DNA of 64,000 nt, taken from contig CAZALE010000001.1 of the NCBI GenBank assembly GCA_964486055.1, positions 124,001 through 188,000 of the forward strand, written 5' to 3'. The stretch's first letter is position 1, and every line of letters begins with the position of its first letter. This document shows positions 53,123 to 62,919 of this stretch, piece by piece. The notes beneath the pieces are model-generated. The model searched no databases. It worked only from the letters and a program-made list of their open reading frames with translations, and had not been told where the DNA came from. The translations under genes were made by a program, and so were the position numbers. The DNA is from J014 sp964486055. Lineage in GTDB: Bacteria > Acidobacteriota > Blastocatellia > Pyrinomonadales > Pyrinomonadaceae.

Positions 53123-53573
53123 CTTTCGAATTAGGTCAGATTTTAAATTTGAATATACTGCTGATATATGGTTTTCGCAAGTCATATAAGCCAATTTGCC
53201 CGTGAAAATCCGTTGAGCTTATATTGAAAGATAGATTAAAAAATCAGAAAAAGTCTATCATCGCAGTTTCTAAAATTTGAAAAGTCATTCTGCTTGAATT
53301 TCTGGACAGAGGCTTTACAGATAAATCACGCCCGTTTCTATTAGATTTTGAAGAGCATTTTAAGGCAGAGCATCGAGTTCTCAGTGATTGTCAGCTTCAG
53401 ATAAGAGTAGAACTAGTCTAAAGAAGATGAATCAAAGTCGGAAAAATTAGCATCCGGTGAATCGTTATGTATTTTCTCATAGAAGAGAACACTTGCCGAA
53501 TAAAGCCTCTCTTCTATGAGATTAGGATAGATGAGGTTGAGAGATTAAGCAGCTAAATCTCCGAGGATGAGCG
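53123..53573. other. Intergenic region downstream of nrdB
   Basis: About 450 bases between nrdB and the RodZ-like gene, both read leftward. It should contain the rodZ-like promoter. Its only clear structure is the 14-base inverted repeat at 53475-53521. No RNA gene or open frame with a start was found. Confidence 0.5.
53475..53521. repeat. Long perfect inverted repeat downstream of nrdB
   Basis: TCTCATAGAAGAGA (53475-53488) and TCTCTTCTATGAGA (53508-53521) are exact reverse complements, 14 base pairs around a 19-base loop. It lies 52 bases past the nrdB stop. Neither side has a T-run, so it is not a standard terminator; it may stabilise the nrd message or be a protein-binding site. Confidence 0.7.
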
Positions 53574-54650
53574 TTAAAACTCCTCGCAGAAGGTAATCTC
53601 TCCTTCAACGGCTACTTGATAAGCGGAAACCCTACGCTCGAAGAAATTCGTTAATTCTTGAACATCTTGCAGCTCCATGAATGGGAATGGATTTTTGGCA
53701 TTGAATCTGATTGGTAAGGCTAACATCTTCAGACGTTGATCTGCTATGAATTCGAGATATTGCCTCATGTCTCTTATAGTTAATCCAGCAATTCCACCAC
53801 TTAATAGATCAACTGCAAATTGAGTTTCGGCATCAACTGCTTCTTCAAGCATCGTTACAATCTCCGATTTTAATTCTGCATCCATTAATTCCGGTTCTTC
53901 TTCCGTAGCGATGCGAATCACTTCGAAAGCAAAGTTCATGTGACATGTTTCATCTCTAAACACCCAATTAGTGCCGGTAGCAAGTCCAGGTAGCAAGCCT
54001 TTGGATCGTAAGAAAAAAACATATGCGAAAGCTGCAAAGAAAAACAGCCCTTCGGTACAAGCGGCGAATGCTATGAGATTTTTGAGAAATTGCCGGCGGT
54101 CATCCGCTGTTTCCAAACGATTTAAGTCATGTATCGAATCAATCCATTTAAAGCAAAACTGAGCTTTTTTGTTGATGGAAGGTATATTTTCTATTGCTTT
54201 GAATGCTTGTTCTCGTTCACGTAGGTCTGGTATGTAGCTATCTAGTAAAGTTAAATAAAATTGCACGTGTAGCGCTTCCTCGAATAACTGTCGAGAAAGG
54301 TACATCCTTGCTTCGGGAGCATTTATGTGTTTATAAAGGTTTAAGACCAAGTTGTTTGCGACGATTGAGTCGCCGGTTGCGAAAAAGGCCACGAGCCGGT
54401 TAATCAGATGTCTCTCAGCGCTACTCATTTTCGTGCGTAACTGGAAGACATCTTCGTTGAAGTCAACTTCCTCTACGGTCCAAGTATTTCTTATCGCCGC
54501 ACGATACATTTCATAAAATTGCGGATAACGCATTGGACGTAAAGTGAGATTAAAGCCAGGATCTAAAAGCCTTGCTTTATCTGCAGCCATGTTGGATATT
54601 TCATGTGTACCGTTAATATTTAATTGTTCATATTCTATTGAGTTGATCAT
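53574..54650 (-). CDS. nrdB: Class I ribonucleotide reductase beta (R2) subunit
   Basis: Makes the radical for deoxyribonucleotide synthesis. The 358-residue protein has the first iron ligand Asp94, then Glu125 and His128 and the radical Tyr132; spacing 94/125/128/132 equals that of E. coli R2 (84/115/118/122). The second ExxH set is visible further on in DETCHMNF. A conventional tyrosyl-radical diiron/dimanganese class Ia-type enzyme is likely, rather than the tyrosine-less class Ic. The C-terminus EITFCEEF would dock with R1. nrdA lies 22 bases upstream. Confidence 0.95.
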   Translation of the reverse strand: MINSIEYEQLNINGTHEISNMAADKARLLDPGFNLTLRPMRYPQFYEMYRAAIRNTWTVEEVDFNEDVFQLRTKMSSAERHLINRLVAFFATGDSIVANNLVLNLYKHINAPEARMYLSRQLFEEALHVQFYLTLLDSYIPDLREREQAFKAIENIPSINKKAQFCFKWIDSIHDLNRLETADDRRQFLKNLIAFAACTEGLFFFAAFAYVFFLRSKGLLPGLATGTNWVFRDETCHMNFAFEVIRIATEEEPELMDAELKSEIVTMLEEAVDAETQFAVDLLSGGIAGLTIRDMRQYLEFIADQRLKMLALPIRFNAKNPFPFMELQDVQELTNFFERRVSAYQVAVEGEITFCEEF

Positions 54651-54671
54651 AAAGAAACCTCCATTTTGAAT

Positions 54672-57032
54672 TTATTGACAAGCCTCACATGCTTCGGGGT
54701 TTTCAATTGAACAGGCGACTTGCTGTGTTAGGTTTTCAGCTGCGCTAATTTGTCCTATACGTGTGGCAGGACGAGATCGTAAGTAATAAGTGGTTTTCAA
54801 TCCCTTCTGCCATGCGTACATGTACATCGAAGATAATTTGCCAATGTTTGGAGTGTGTTGAAATAGATTTAGTGACTGACTTTGGTCGATGAAAGCTGCT
54901 CTCTCGACGGCCATGTCTATCAGAGCCTTCATTGGCAGCTCCCATGCTGTTTTGTATAGGCGTCGCAGATCTTCTGGGATTTCTTCAATTGGTTGAATCG
55001 TACCATCAGCCAATTTAATTTTCTGGCGAATTGATTCATTCCAAAGTCCGATTCTTTTCAAGTCCTCAACCAAGTAACGATTTACTTGAAGAAAATCTCC
55101 AGATAATGTTTCACGACGATGCACCACGGCGGTTTGAGGTTCAATTGATTCATAGCAGCCAGCGATCGTTGCAATTGTTGCGGTTGGTGCGATGGCTATA
55201 AGCTGAGAATTACGAAGTCCTGTGCGTTTGATTTTTTGTTTCAGGGCTTCCCAACGTTCCCTGTTCTCGGGTTCGACACCCCATAGATCAAATTGCAGCT
55301 TACCCTCTATGGCGAAACGGGTCTCCGGATATGCCGGATGTGCGCCACGCTCTTGAGCTAAGTCGGATGAAGCGTCTAATGCTGTAAAGTAAATTTCCTC
55401 TGCTATTCGAGTAGATAATTGACGGGCTTCGGCAGAATCAAACGGCAATCTGAGTTTGAAGAATACATCTTGTAAGCCCATCATTCCTAATCCGATGTTG
55501 CGCCATTTCATGTTCGAGTTGCGAGCTTCAGGCACGGCATAAAAGTTTAAGTCAATGACTCTATCGAGAATTCTGACCGCGAGTCTGACAGTTCTTCTGA
55601 GTTCATCGAAGTCAAAGCCCTCGTTGCTTACGTGCTTAGATAGATTGACCGAGCCCAGATTGCAAACTGCTACTTCGTTCTCATTAGTTACCTCGAGGAT
55701 TTCAGTGCAGAGGTTTGAGGAATGAATTATGTTATTTTTCAATGCGGTCTGATTAGATTTTTTGTTTGAATGGTCCTTGAAGTTCATCCATCCATTCCCG
55801 GTTTCTGCCAAAGTCTTCATCATTCGAGCGTACAAATCTCTAGCACGGATACGTCGTTTGGCTAATCCTGCTTTTTCTGCCTCTTCGTAGGCGCGATTGA
55901 AATCATCTCCGTAGAGTTCGGCAAGGTGTGGTACGTCTTTCGGGTCAAATAAAGACCAATCTTGATCATCTCTAACCCTCTGCATGAAAAGGTCTGGTAT
56001 CCAATTGGCGATATTTAAGTTGTAAGTGCGGCGTCCTATGTCCCCGGTGTTGTCCCTGAGTTCAAGAAAATCTTCTATATCAGCATGCCATGTCTCTAAG
56101 TAAACACAGCAAGCTCCTCGTCTGCGGCCACCCTGATCAACAGCAGCAACTGATGAATCGAGGGTTTTCAGCCAAGGGATGATACCTTTGGAAAGTCCGT
56201 TAGTCCCACGAATCAATGAGCCTTGTGAGCGCACTCGAGTAAAAGATAATCCTATCCCCCCAGAATACTTAGATAGCAGAGCAACGCGCTTGTACATGTC
56301 ATAAATTCCTTCTAGGCTATCTTCTGGCGAGGCGAGTAAAAAGCACGAAGACAATTGCTCAAAGCGAGTGCCCGCATTGAAAAGAGTTGGAGTGCTAGGA
56401 ACATATTTGAGATTTGCAAACAGGTTATAAAATTCAATTGCTTCTTCTGCTGATTCTGCTAAAGCAGAGGCAATTCTCATCCAAAAGTGCTGAGGCTGCT
56501 CGATAACTTCACGAGTCTTGGGATGTCTCAGTAGATATCTGTCGTAAATTGTACGTAAACCGAAAAATTCAAAGTTACGATCTAGATCATGGTTAATAGC
56601 AGCATCCAACAGCTTACTGTTCGAAGTCACAAAATCATAGGTTCTAGAGCCAATCAAGCCCAGTTCAAAACCAGCCTCGATCGACTTCGAGAATGAGTTG
56701 ATACCTTGTAAACTGACCTCCTCGGCTATGTAAGCAGATAATAATCTAGACGCTAGCAGAGAATATTCAGGTTCCTCAAATATAAGGCTAGCGGCGGTTC
56801 TTATACTTAGCTCATCGAGCTCTCTAGTCGTAGCACCATCGTATAAACCACTTATGGCGCTAATTGCAACCCTCATTGGATCAACCTCGGTTAATCCATC
56901 AGCGCATCGCATCACTGCCTTTACAATCTTGTTTACATCGACCTGCTCGAGACTACCATCACGTTTTTTTACTCTCATCTTTGTCGTGACCGCATTTGTT
57001 GCCAAAGTCGCCCTCTCATCACTTGCCCTCAT
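54672..57032 (-). CDS. nrdA: Class I ribonucleotide reductase alpha (R1) subunit
   Basis: Catalytic subunit of 786 residues reducing ribonucleoside diphosphates. An ATP-cone (about 19-108; RVKKRDGSLEQVDVNKIVKAV) gives dATP feedback control. Motifs in order: FNAGTRFEQLSSCFLL with the first redox cysteine, NLCTEILE and AVCNLGSVNLS with the active-site cysteine region, and a terminal CEACQ with the shuttle cysteine pair. ATG 57032 follows AAGGAG closely. A strong promoter overlapped by two NrdR boxes lies about 110 bases upstream, so expression should fall when (d)ATP is plentiful. Forms an operon with nrdB. Confidence 0.95.
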   Translation of the reverse strand: MRASDERATLATNAVTTKMRVKKRDGSLEQVDVNKIVKAVMRCADGLTEVDPMRVAISAISGLYDGATTRELDELSIRTAASLIFEEPEYSLLASRLLSAYIAEEVSLQGINSFSKSIEAGFELGLIGSRTYDFVTSNSKLLDAAINHDLDRNFEFFGLRTIYDRYLLRHPKTREVIEQPQHFWMRIASALAESAEEAIEFYNLFANLKYVPSTPTLFNAGTRFEQLSSCFLLASPEDSLEGIYDMYKRVALLSKYSGGIGLSFTRVRSQGSLIRGTNGLSKGIIPWLKTLDSSVAAVDQGGRRRGACCVYLETWHADIEDFLELRDNTGDIGRRTYNLNIANWIPDLFMQRVRDDQDWSLFDPKDVPHLAELYGDDFNRAYEEAEKAGLAKRRIRARDLYARMMKTLAETGNGWMNFKDHSNKKSNQTALKNNIIHSSNLCTEILEVTNENEVAVCNLGSVNLSKHVSNEGFDFDELRRTVRLAVRILDRVIDLNFYAVPEARNSNMKWRNIGLGMMGLQDVFFKLRLPFDSAEARQLSTRIAEEIYFTALDASSDLAQERGAHPAYPETRFAIEGKLQFDLWGVEPENRERWEALKQKIKRTGLRNSQLIAIAPTATIATIAGCYESIEPQTAVVHRRETLSGDFLQVNRYLVEDLKRIGLWNESIRQKIKLADGTIQPIEEIPEDLRRLYKTAWELPMKALIDMAVERAAFIDQSQSLNLFQHTPNIGKLSSMYMYAWQKGLKTTYYLRSRPATRIGQISAAENLTQQVACSIENPEACEACQ

Positions 57033-57139
57033 AAGAATCTCCTTTTCAAAGATAAAAATATCCTCGTCAGCAAATTGCCTACACTCCTAGTCAATCATTT
57101 TTCGGTAACGATTCTTACCCGACAGGCAAAATTGCTACT

Positions 57140-57155
57140 GTGGATTATATTGTAG
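57140..57155. promoter_or_regulatory. NrdR box, distal (over -10)
   Basis: Core GATTATATTG (57143-57152) matches 8 of 10 positions of the NrdR core CWATATATWG and overlaps the -10 element. Its centre is 31 bases from the other box, the standard three-turn NrdR spacing. Confidence 0.7.
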
Positions 57156-57173
57156 CTTTACATAATTTGTCAA
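57144..57173 (-). promoter_or_regulatory. nrdAB promoter (consensus sigma-70)
   Basis: On the minus strand, a perfect -35 TTGACA (57173-57168) and a perfect -10 TATAAT (57149-57144) with an 18-base spacer. Transcription should begin near 57137, giving a leader of about 105 bases before the nrdA ATG. Confidence 0.85.
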
Positions 57174-57186
57174 CAATATATTGTAT
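57171..57186. promoter_or_regulatory. NrdR box, proximal to -35
   Basis: Sequence CAACAATATATTGTAT contains the exact core CAATATATTG (57174-57183), a perfect palindrome. It overlaps the edge of the -35 hexamer of the nrdAB promoter. Confidence 0.82.
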
Positions 57187-57505
57187 TAAGTCCCCACTTC
57201 AGACGAAAATTTTTCTCTACGTTAGTGGGATAGGAGAAAATAGGGAATTGAGGTGAATACTGTAAGCGTTGTAATTATTCAGGAAATATGGCTGTATACT
57301 GACGCATGACAGGAATCTGATCGTAATCTTAAAAAAGCCAGCATTAAGTTAAGTTTTTCTGTAGATTAACAAAGGTTGAATTTAGTAGGGGTTGCAATCA
57401 AAGGTGATAGATTCTATTGTCTGCTCGAGCTAATGTAGATGCGGTGTTCAAAATTATTTCTGCTATTATGCTAGCGACTGGGTGGCTTACTGTAGCACGT
57501 GATGA

Positions 57506-58477
57506 TTATCGCGATAATTTGGACAGGAAATTTTCCAGATCAAGTGGAAGAGGTGAATTGAATTCTAAGTACTGTTTTGTAATCGGATGTTGGAATGCCA
57601 GGAATGATGAATGAAGAAAAAAACGATTTAGATCCAAGATGAGATTTCTGAGATTTACATCTCGAAGCGTTTTATCGCGGCCAGAGTTATACAATTTATC
57701 GCCAACGATTGGATGACCGATATATGCTAGATGCACTCGAATCTGGTGGGTTCTACCAGTTTTTATTTCGACTTCGAGCAGTGAGAAATGCTCGTATCTT
57801 TTCATTACTCTCCAGATAGAAAGAGCATATCTACCTTTTTCTGCGACTTTCATCTTTATGCGGCTTTTGCGATCACGTGCTATCGGAGCCTCTATTTTCC
57901 CGGAATCACTCTCGGGATTTCCATGAACAAGGGCTAGATATTTTTTTTGCACGAGGCGTTCACGGAATTGCTCTGACAAACTCTCTTGGATCTCATCTGA
58001 CTTCGCAACCACGAGCAGGCCAGATGTTTCTTTATCAAGCCTATGTACTATACCTACCCTGCATAGTTCCTCTGGAGATTTGGACTTTTTCGAAGCTAAA
58101 TTGAAGTGCCATGCTATCGCATTGGCTAACGTGCCACTCACAACGCCTGCACCAGGATGCACTACCATTCCTGACGGTTTATTAACAACAGCCAGAAATT
58201 CATCCTCGAAGATTATCTCTATTGGTATGTTTTCTGGCTTAAACTGAGCTACTGGAATTTCATTTAACTCGATTTCGATTCTATCGCCAGCACGCAGTTT
58301 GTACGAAGGTTTGGTTTGCTGATCATTGATTGATACGTCACCCTCTTGTATTAAGCGTTTAAGGCGTGAACGAGACCAGCCTGAGATTTTCTCCGTTAAA
58401 AATATATCTAATCTTTTACCTTCATCTTCAGAGGCGGCCTCAAGAACTAGGCAATTTTCCTCCTGTAGCTTGCTCAT
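57506..58477 (-). CDS. 23S rRNA pseudouridine synthase, RluD/RluA family
   Basis: A 323-residue RNA-modifying enzyme with an S4 RNA-binding domain (about 22-72) and a catalytic domain. The catalytic aspartate is Asp148 in the family motif HRLDKETSG (145-153); KTGRTHQIRVHLAYIGHPIVGD is the second RluA hallmark. The S4 domain and length favour RluD over RluA. The start at 58477 lies inside the end of lgt (38-base overlap), unusual in size but supported by the lack of a better start. Last gene of the ileS-lspA-lgt-rluD run. Confidence 0.9.
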   Translation of the reverse strand: MSKLQEENCLVLEAASEDEGKRLDIFLTEKISGWSRSRLKRLIQEGDVSINDQQTKPSYKLRAGDRIEIELNEIPVAQFKPENIPIEIIFEDEFLAVVNKPSGMVVHPGAGVVSGTLANAIAWHFNLASKKSKSPEELCRVGIVHRLDKETSGLLVVAKSDEIQESLSEQFRERLVQKKYLALVHGNPESDSGKIEAPIARDRKSRIKMKVAEKGRYALSIWRVMKRYEHFSLLEVEIKTGRTHQIRVHLAYIGHPIVGDKLYNSGRDKTLRDVNLRNLILDLNRFFLHSSFLAFQHPITKQYLEFNSPLPLDLENFLSKLSR

Positions 58478-59276
58478 TTTTACTTCTCATTCGTAGAAGA
58501 AGAAAACCGATGGCTGATAATGCGACTAAGAGGCTAATTAACTGAGACGTGGAAAGACCAGTCAAAGAGGTAAGCCCGAATAAGTCTCCTCTAGGATCAT
58601 CTCGGAAAAACTCGATTGTGAAGCGAACTAGTGGGTAAATCAAACCATAGAATGCAAGCACTTGTCCATCGAATTTTTTGTGTCTGTGTAAAAAAATCAG
58701 AAATAGAAAGACAATTAACATTGCGATTGATTCATAAATTTGTGTTGGATGCAAGAATAGTGCGTTTCCATTGGAGTCAGAAATCGGGACACCTGTGTAT
58801 TCATGTCCTTTATCGCTAAAATGGACTCCCCACGGCAATGTCGTAGGTTTCCCCCAACAACAACCAGCTGCAAAGCATCCTAGCCGACCTATTGCCTGAC
58901 CAATCGCTACACCGGGTGCAAATGCGTCTGCGACTTTCCAGAATGGCAAATTGTACAGTTTTATCAATAACAATAAGGTCAAAAAACCACCTATAAATCC
59001 GCCGTAGTAAACACCACCAGATCTCAAAAAGTCAAGAGAGAAGATATTCGAAGGATTGTTTCTGAAACTTTCATCTACGACGAGTAGTAGTATTTTTGAT
59101 CCTAACAAGCCCCCAATGACAGTCCATAGCCCAATGTCGTAAATTTTCTGACTAGGCAGACCATCATATTTAGCCAGGCGTGAGGCTGTCATCAGGGCTA
59201 TCAGAATTGCGATAGCTAATAAAACGCCATAAGTATGTATAGGGAAATTACCGATCTTGATTAGCTCAGGATACAT
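58440..59276 (-). CDS. lgt: Prolipoprotein diacylglyceryl transferase
   Basis: Transfers diacylglycerol to the lipobox cysteine of prolipoproteins in the inner membrane; 278 residues, about seven helices. Family motifs: IHTYGVLLAIAIL, GGVYYGGFIGGF, the signature GRLGCFAAGCCWG and HPTQIYES. C-terminal helix ends before a short polar tail. Together with lspA just upstream it provides lipoprotein maturation, used for example by the RND adaptor and the cupredoxin-like lipoprotein in this window. Confidence 0.94.
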   Translation of the reverse strand: MYPELIKIGNFPIHTYGVLLAIAILIALMTASRLAKYDGLPSQKIYDIGLWTVIGGLLGSKILLLVVDESFRNNPSNIFSLDFLRSGGVYYGGFIGGFLTLLLLIKLYNLPFWKVADAFAPGVAIGQAIGRLGCFAAGCCWGKPTTLPWGVHFSDKGHEYTGVPISDSNGNALFLHPTQIYESIAMLIVFLFLIFLHRHKKFDGQVLAFYGLIYPLVRFTIEFFRDDPRGDLFGLTSLTGLSTSQLISLLVALSAIGFLLLRMRSKNEQATGGKLPSS

Positions 59277-59285
59277 GCTTTTATC

Positions 59286-59801
59286 TCACTGAATTGTCTT
59301 TCTTTTTTCGGCCTCTTCTTTTTTCGAGGCATAGATATCCCAAATCATTAATGCTGCCCCGGTTACTATAGCTACATCTGCCACGTTAAAAGTAGGATAA
59401 TGCCACGATCCTACGTAGAAATCGATAAAATCTATGACAAAGCCGAAGCGAATTCTATCGACTACATTTCCTGCGATTCCTCCAAGGAGCAATGCTAATG
59501 CTCCGAGAAGGCGATCATTAGAACGTGGAACTCGCCAAAAATAATATAAGACCAACACTCCTACGAGTATTCCTACGGATGATAGAGCCCATCTGCCGGC
59601 TTCTCCATAATCATCAAACATCGAGAAAGCAACGCCAGTATTTTGTGCATAGCTCAGGTTTAAAAAGCCGGGAATGACTTCTATATCTCGCCCCAAGCGT
59701 AGGCGACGCACTGCCCAGGCTTTAGTTGTCTGATCAATCATGAAGATTGCAAACGACAGGAACAAATAAGCTAACTTCCAGAGAATAATCTTCAAATTCA
59801 C
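59286..59801 (-). CDS. lspA: Lipoprotein signal peptidase (signal peptidase II)
   Basis: Aspartic protease of 171 residues that removes lipoprotein signal peptides after Lgt action. Four helices; the catalytic pair is Asp124 (FVIDFIDFYVG) and Asp142 (FNVADVAI), with GGIAGNVVDR (108-117) preceding. GTG start. It lies between ileS and lgt, the widespread ileS-lspA pairing. Confidence 0.94.
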   Translation of the reverse strand: MNLKIILWKLAYLFLSFAIFMIDQTTKAWAVRRLRLGRDIEVIPGFLNLSYAQNTGVAFSMFDDYGEAGRWALSSVGILVGVLVLYYFWRVPRSNDRLLGALALLLGGIAGNVVDRIRFGFVIDFIDFYVGSWHYPTFNVADVAIVTGAALMIWDIYASKKEEAEKRKTIQ

Positions 59802-59945
59802 GACCTTTTGATCATCCCGTCTGACTACAGATTGATAAGTAAAACTTTAGACTCGATTATATCAACACGCAGACGATAAGCTAAGTGGTAAAATTTCCAA
59901 CAAGCGTATGCTACATTTTTATAAGGGCTAAGATAGCGTGTAATT

Positions 59946-62783
59946 TCAAACGACTACTCCCTCTTCGAATTCTTTTAAAGCTTCAAAGCACCGCTCACAA
60001 ATAGTCGGGTAATTATGGAATTCCCCAACCTTTACCGAATAATTCCAGCATCTTTCACATTTATTTCCGTCCGCGCGTTTTACTTCTATATTTGGTTCGT
60101 CCGATTTCTTTAATTCAACTTGTGACACGATGAAGATGTAACGAAGTTCATCAGCATATGGCTTCAGGAACATTAAAGTTTCTTCGTTGACGCTAAGGAT
60201 GACTTTAGCTTCTAAGCTGGAGCCTATTAGTTTTTCAGTCCTTGCCTCTTCGAGCGATTTCAAAACTGCTTCTCTTATTTCAAATATGCGATTCCAGCGG
60301 CTCAATAGTTCAGCATCTTCCTCGGATGTTGCGATTTCCGGAAAGTATGCTAGATGAACTGATTCTGGTTTTTCACCAGGCAAGTTTTCCCATGCTTCAT
60401 CTGCAGTAAAAGCTAGAATTGGAGCTAATAAAAGACATAGATTTTTGGCGATTTGATAAAGTGCCGTCTGAGCGGATCTCCTCGCTTTTGATTTAGGAGC
60501 TGAAGTATAAAGTCGATCTTTTATGATGTCGAAATACTGAGCAGATAGTGTGACGGTGCAATAATTGTGCAGAGTATGATAGACAGTTTGAAATTCATAT
60601 TCCTCATAGGCATTTAGAACTTTATGGCTAACCTCTCTTAATTTTGCTAGCGCCCATCGATCAATCTCTAGCAAATCTTCTACGGTGTCGATCTCTGGGT
60701 TAAATTCGTAGAGATTGCCTAGGGCGTATCGCAGCGTGTTGCGTAACTTACGATAGGTGTCTACGACACGTTCTAAGATTTCCTTGGAACATCTAACATC
60801 CTCCGTATAATCAACCGCTGCAGCCCATAAACGTAGTATCTCTGCCCCAGATTGTTTGACTACTTCATTCGGGCTTACTACATTGCCTAGAGATTTTGAC
60901 ATTTTTCTGCCTTCGCCATCTACAACCCAACCGTGTGTTACTACCTGTTTATAAGGAGCTTTATCATGTGCAGCAATACCGCACATCAAGCTAGAGTTGA
61001 ACCAACCACGGTACTGATCGCCACCTTCGAGATATAAATCAGCAGGAAAACGCAGGGTATCGCCTCGAGTCTCTAGCACGGCTACACAGCTCGAACCTGA
61101 GTCGAACCATACATCAAGAATATCGGTTTCTTTCTCAAAATCATCCTTCGAGCATTGGGGACACTTGAATCCACTGGGTAGTAGTTCTTTTGCATCACGA
61201 TTATACCAGGCGTCTGCAGTTTCTTTAGCAAAGATGTCCGCGACATGGTATATAACTTCAGCATCCAGAATTGTATGACCGCAGTGTTTACAATGAAAAG
61301 CAATGATGGGAACCCCCCAAACTCTCTGCCTGGAGATACACCAATCGGGCCTTTGTTTTATGACATTCGTCATTCGGCTCTCACCCCAGGATGGATACCA
61401 TCTTACTTCCTTAATCTCTCGTAATGCCTGATTGCGTAAGGATCTCTCGGCACCTGTGTCCATGGAGATAAACCATTGAGGGGTTGCTCTAAATATGACG
61501 GGTTTGTGAGATCTCCAACCATGTGGGTAGCGATGCAAATATTCCTCCGAATGTAATAAAACTCCGCGCTCACGTAAAAAATCTACTATTTTGGGATTTG
61601 CCTTAAAGACAAATTCTCCTGCGAAATGCTCTACATCTTGAGTAAATCTGCCCGCATTATCAACTGGGCAGTATATCGGTAATCCGTAGCGCTGAGCAAT
61701 GTAAAAGTCGTCTGTCCCATGTCCTGGAGCGGTATGGACGAGTCCAGTCCCAGCACCCTTATCACTTCGCGATGTTTCCTCTTCGGAGCTTTCACCTAAG
61801 GTTACATGCTCCCCACACATGACTAATGACACTCTGTCCAGCCACGCATGTTTGCATTCCAAGCGATCTAACCTCTCTCCTTTAAAACGCAGCAATTCTC
61901 TATAGCGTTCCGAAAAACCGCACTTTTCAGCCACCGCTCTTACTAACTCGGTGGCAATTATATAAATCTCTTCATCGACTTGGATCGCGGAATACTCGAA
62001 ATTGGGATTTACGGAAATACCTAAGTTTGCGGGCAATGTCCATGGAGTTGTCGTCCAAATAACGAGAAAAATGTTTTTGCCTGCTAATCTTTCATCGATT
62101 AGTTTAGGATCGGAGAGCAGAGGAAATTTTACATAAATCGAGGGACTCGTAATTTCCTTGTATTCTACCTCAGCTTCTGCCAAAGCGGTCTGATCATAGA
62201 CATCCCAATAAACTGGTCTTAATCCTCTGTAGACGAATCCTCTCTCGACGAATTTTCCGAAGAGCCGTGCTGTCTCGGCTTCATATTCAGCAGACATTGT
62301 CAGATAAGGATTTTCCCACTCACCTAGAACGCCGAGTCTCTGAAAATCTCGGGTTTGGTTTGACATTGCAGTCGAGGCGTGATTACGACAAATTCTTCTG
62401 AATTCATCGGATGAGATCTGTGATTTATCTCTACCTGATTCTTTCAGTTTTCTCTCTACATAATTTTCAATTGGTAAACCATGGCAATCATAGCCCGGGA
62501 CAAATGGAGCCTGAAAACCCATCATGGTTCTCGATTTGACCACGAAATCTTTTAGAATCTTATTTAATGCAGTGCCGATATGTATGTCCGCATTCGCGTA
62601 AGGTGGGCCATCGTGAAGTATGAACTTTGGCGCATTTTTACGGCTCTCAAGAATTTTTTCGTAGAGCTTCATTTCTTTCCACTTCTGTAGACGCAATGGT
62701 TCCGATTGGCTTAAATTTGCCTTCTGAGAGAAGTTGGTCTTCGGAAGGTTTACAGTTTTTTTTAGGTCCAATTTAGCTTCCAT
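59946..62783 (-). CDS. ileS: Isoleucyl-tRNA synthetase
   Basis: Class I synthetase of 945 residues. HIGH motif is HIGT (68-71, in PPYANADIHIGTAL), KMSKS is present exactly (GRKMSKSLGN, around residue 610), and the editing CP1 domain has TTTPWTLPANLG and GTGLVHTAPGHG. A zinc site is formed near the C-terminus by CERCWNYS and CERC. A second CxxC pair within CHKCGH-type HCKHCGH and CPQC lies in the middle. All domains complete. An 144-base gap separates it from lspA, possibly with an internal promoter. Confidence 0.97.
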   Translation of the reverse strand: MEAKLDLKKTVNLPKTNFSQKANLSQSEPLRLQKWKEMKLYEKILESRKNAPKFILHDGPPYANADIHIGTALNKILKDFVVKSRTMMGFQAPFVPGYDCHGLPIENYVERKLKESGRDKSQISSDEFRRICRNHASTAMSNQTRDFQRLGVLGEWENPYLTMSAEYEAETARLFGKFVERGFVYRGLRPVYWDVYDQTALAEAEVEYKEITSPSIYVKFPLLSDPKLIDERLAGKNIFLVIWTTTPWTLPANLGISVNPNFEYSAIQVDEEIYIIATELVRAVAEKCGFSERYRELLRFKGERLDRLECKHAWLDRVSLVMCGEHVTLGESSEEETSRSDKGAGTGLVHTAPGHGTDDFYIAQRYGLPIYCPVDNAGRFTQDVEHFAGEFVFKANPKIVDFLRERGVLLHSEEYLHRYPHGWRSHKPVIFRATPQWFISMDTGAERSLRNQALREIKEVRWYPSWGESRMTNVIKQRPDWCISRQRVWGVPIIAFHCKHCGHTILDAEVIYHVADIFAKETADAWYNRDAKELLPSGFKCPQCSKDDFEKETDILDVWFDSGSSCVAVLETRGDTLRFPADLYLEGGDQYRGWFNSSLMCGIAAHDKAPYKQVVTHGWVVDGEGRKMSKSLGNVVSPNEVVKQSGAEILRLWAAAVDYTEDVRCSKEILERVVDTYRKLRNTLRYALGNLYEFNPEIDTVEDLLEIDRWALAKLREVSHKVLNAYEEYEFQTVYHTLHNYCTVTLSAQYFDIIKDRLYTSAPKSKARRSAQTALYQIAKNLCLLLAPILAFTADEAWENLPGEKPESVHLAYFPEIATSEEDAELLSRWNRIFEIREAVLKSLEEARTEKLIGSSLEAKVILSVNEETLMFLKPYADELRYIFIVSQVELKKSDEPNIEVKRADGNKCERCWNYSVKVGEFHNYPTICERCFEALKEFEEGVVV

Positions 62784-62919
62784 AAGTAAGATTTTCGAAC
62801 TTTTATGAGATTTTGATAAGCATCAAAAAACGACTATAAAAAACTGAAAATTCAGATTTTCAGTGAATAAAAGACAAACAATAAACGGGCGGGCAGTGTG
62901 GAATCTAGCCCGCCAATTT

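Larger units (their letters stand above)
57033..57505. other. Intergenic region upstream of nrdA
   Basis: About 470 bases between the nrdA start and the rluD stop. The nrdA promoter and two NrdR boxes occupy 57140-57186. The remainder (57187-57505) has no convincing gene; a short frame across 57417-57614 runs into rluD antisense and is rejected. Confidence 0.6.

Noticed and set aside
57417..57614. Short + strand open frame of 65 codons
   Set aside because: It overlaps the C-terminal end of the pseudouridine synthase gene on the other strand, has no ribosome binding site and no recognisable sequence.
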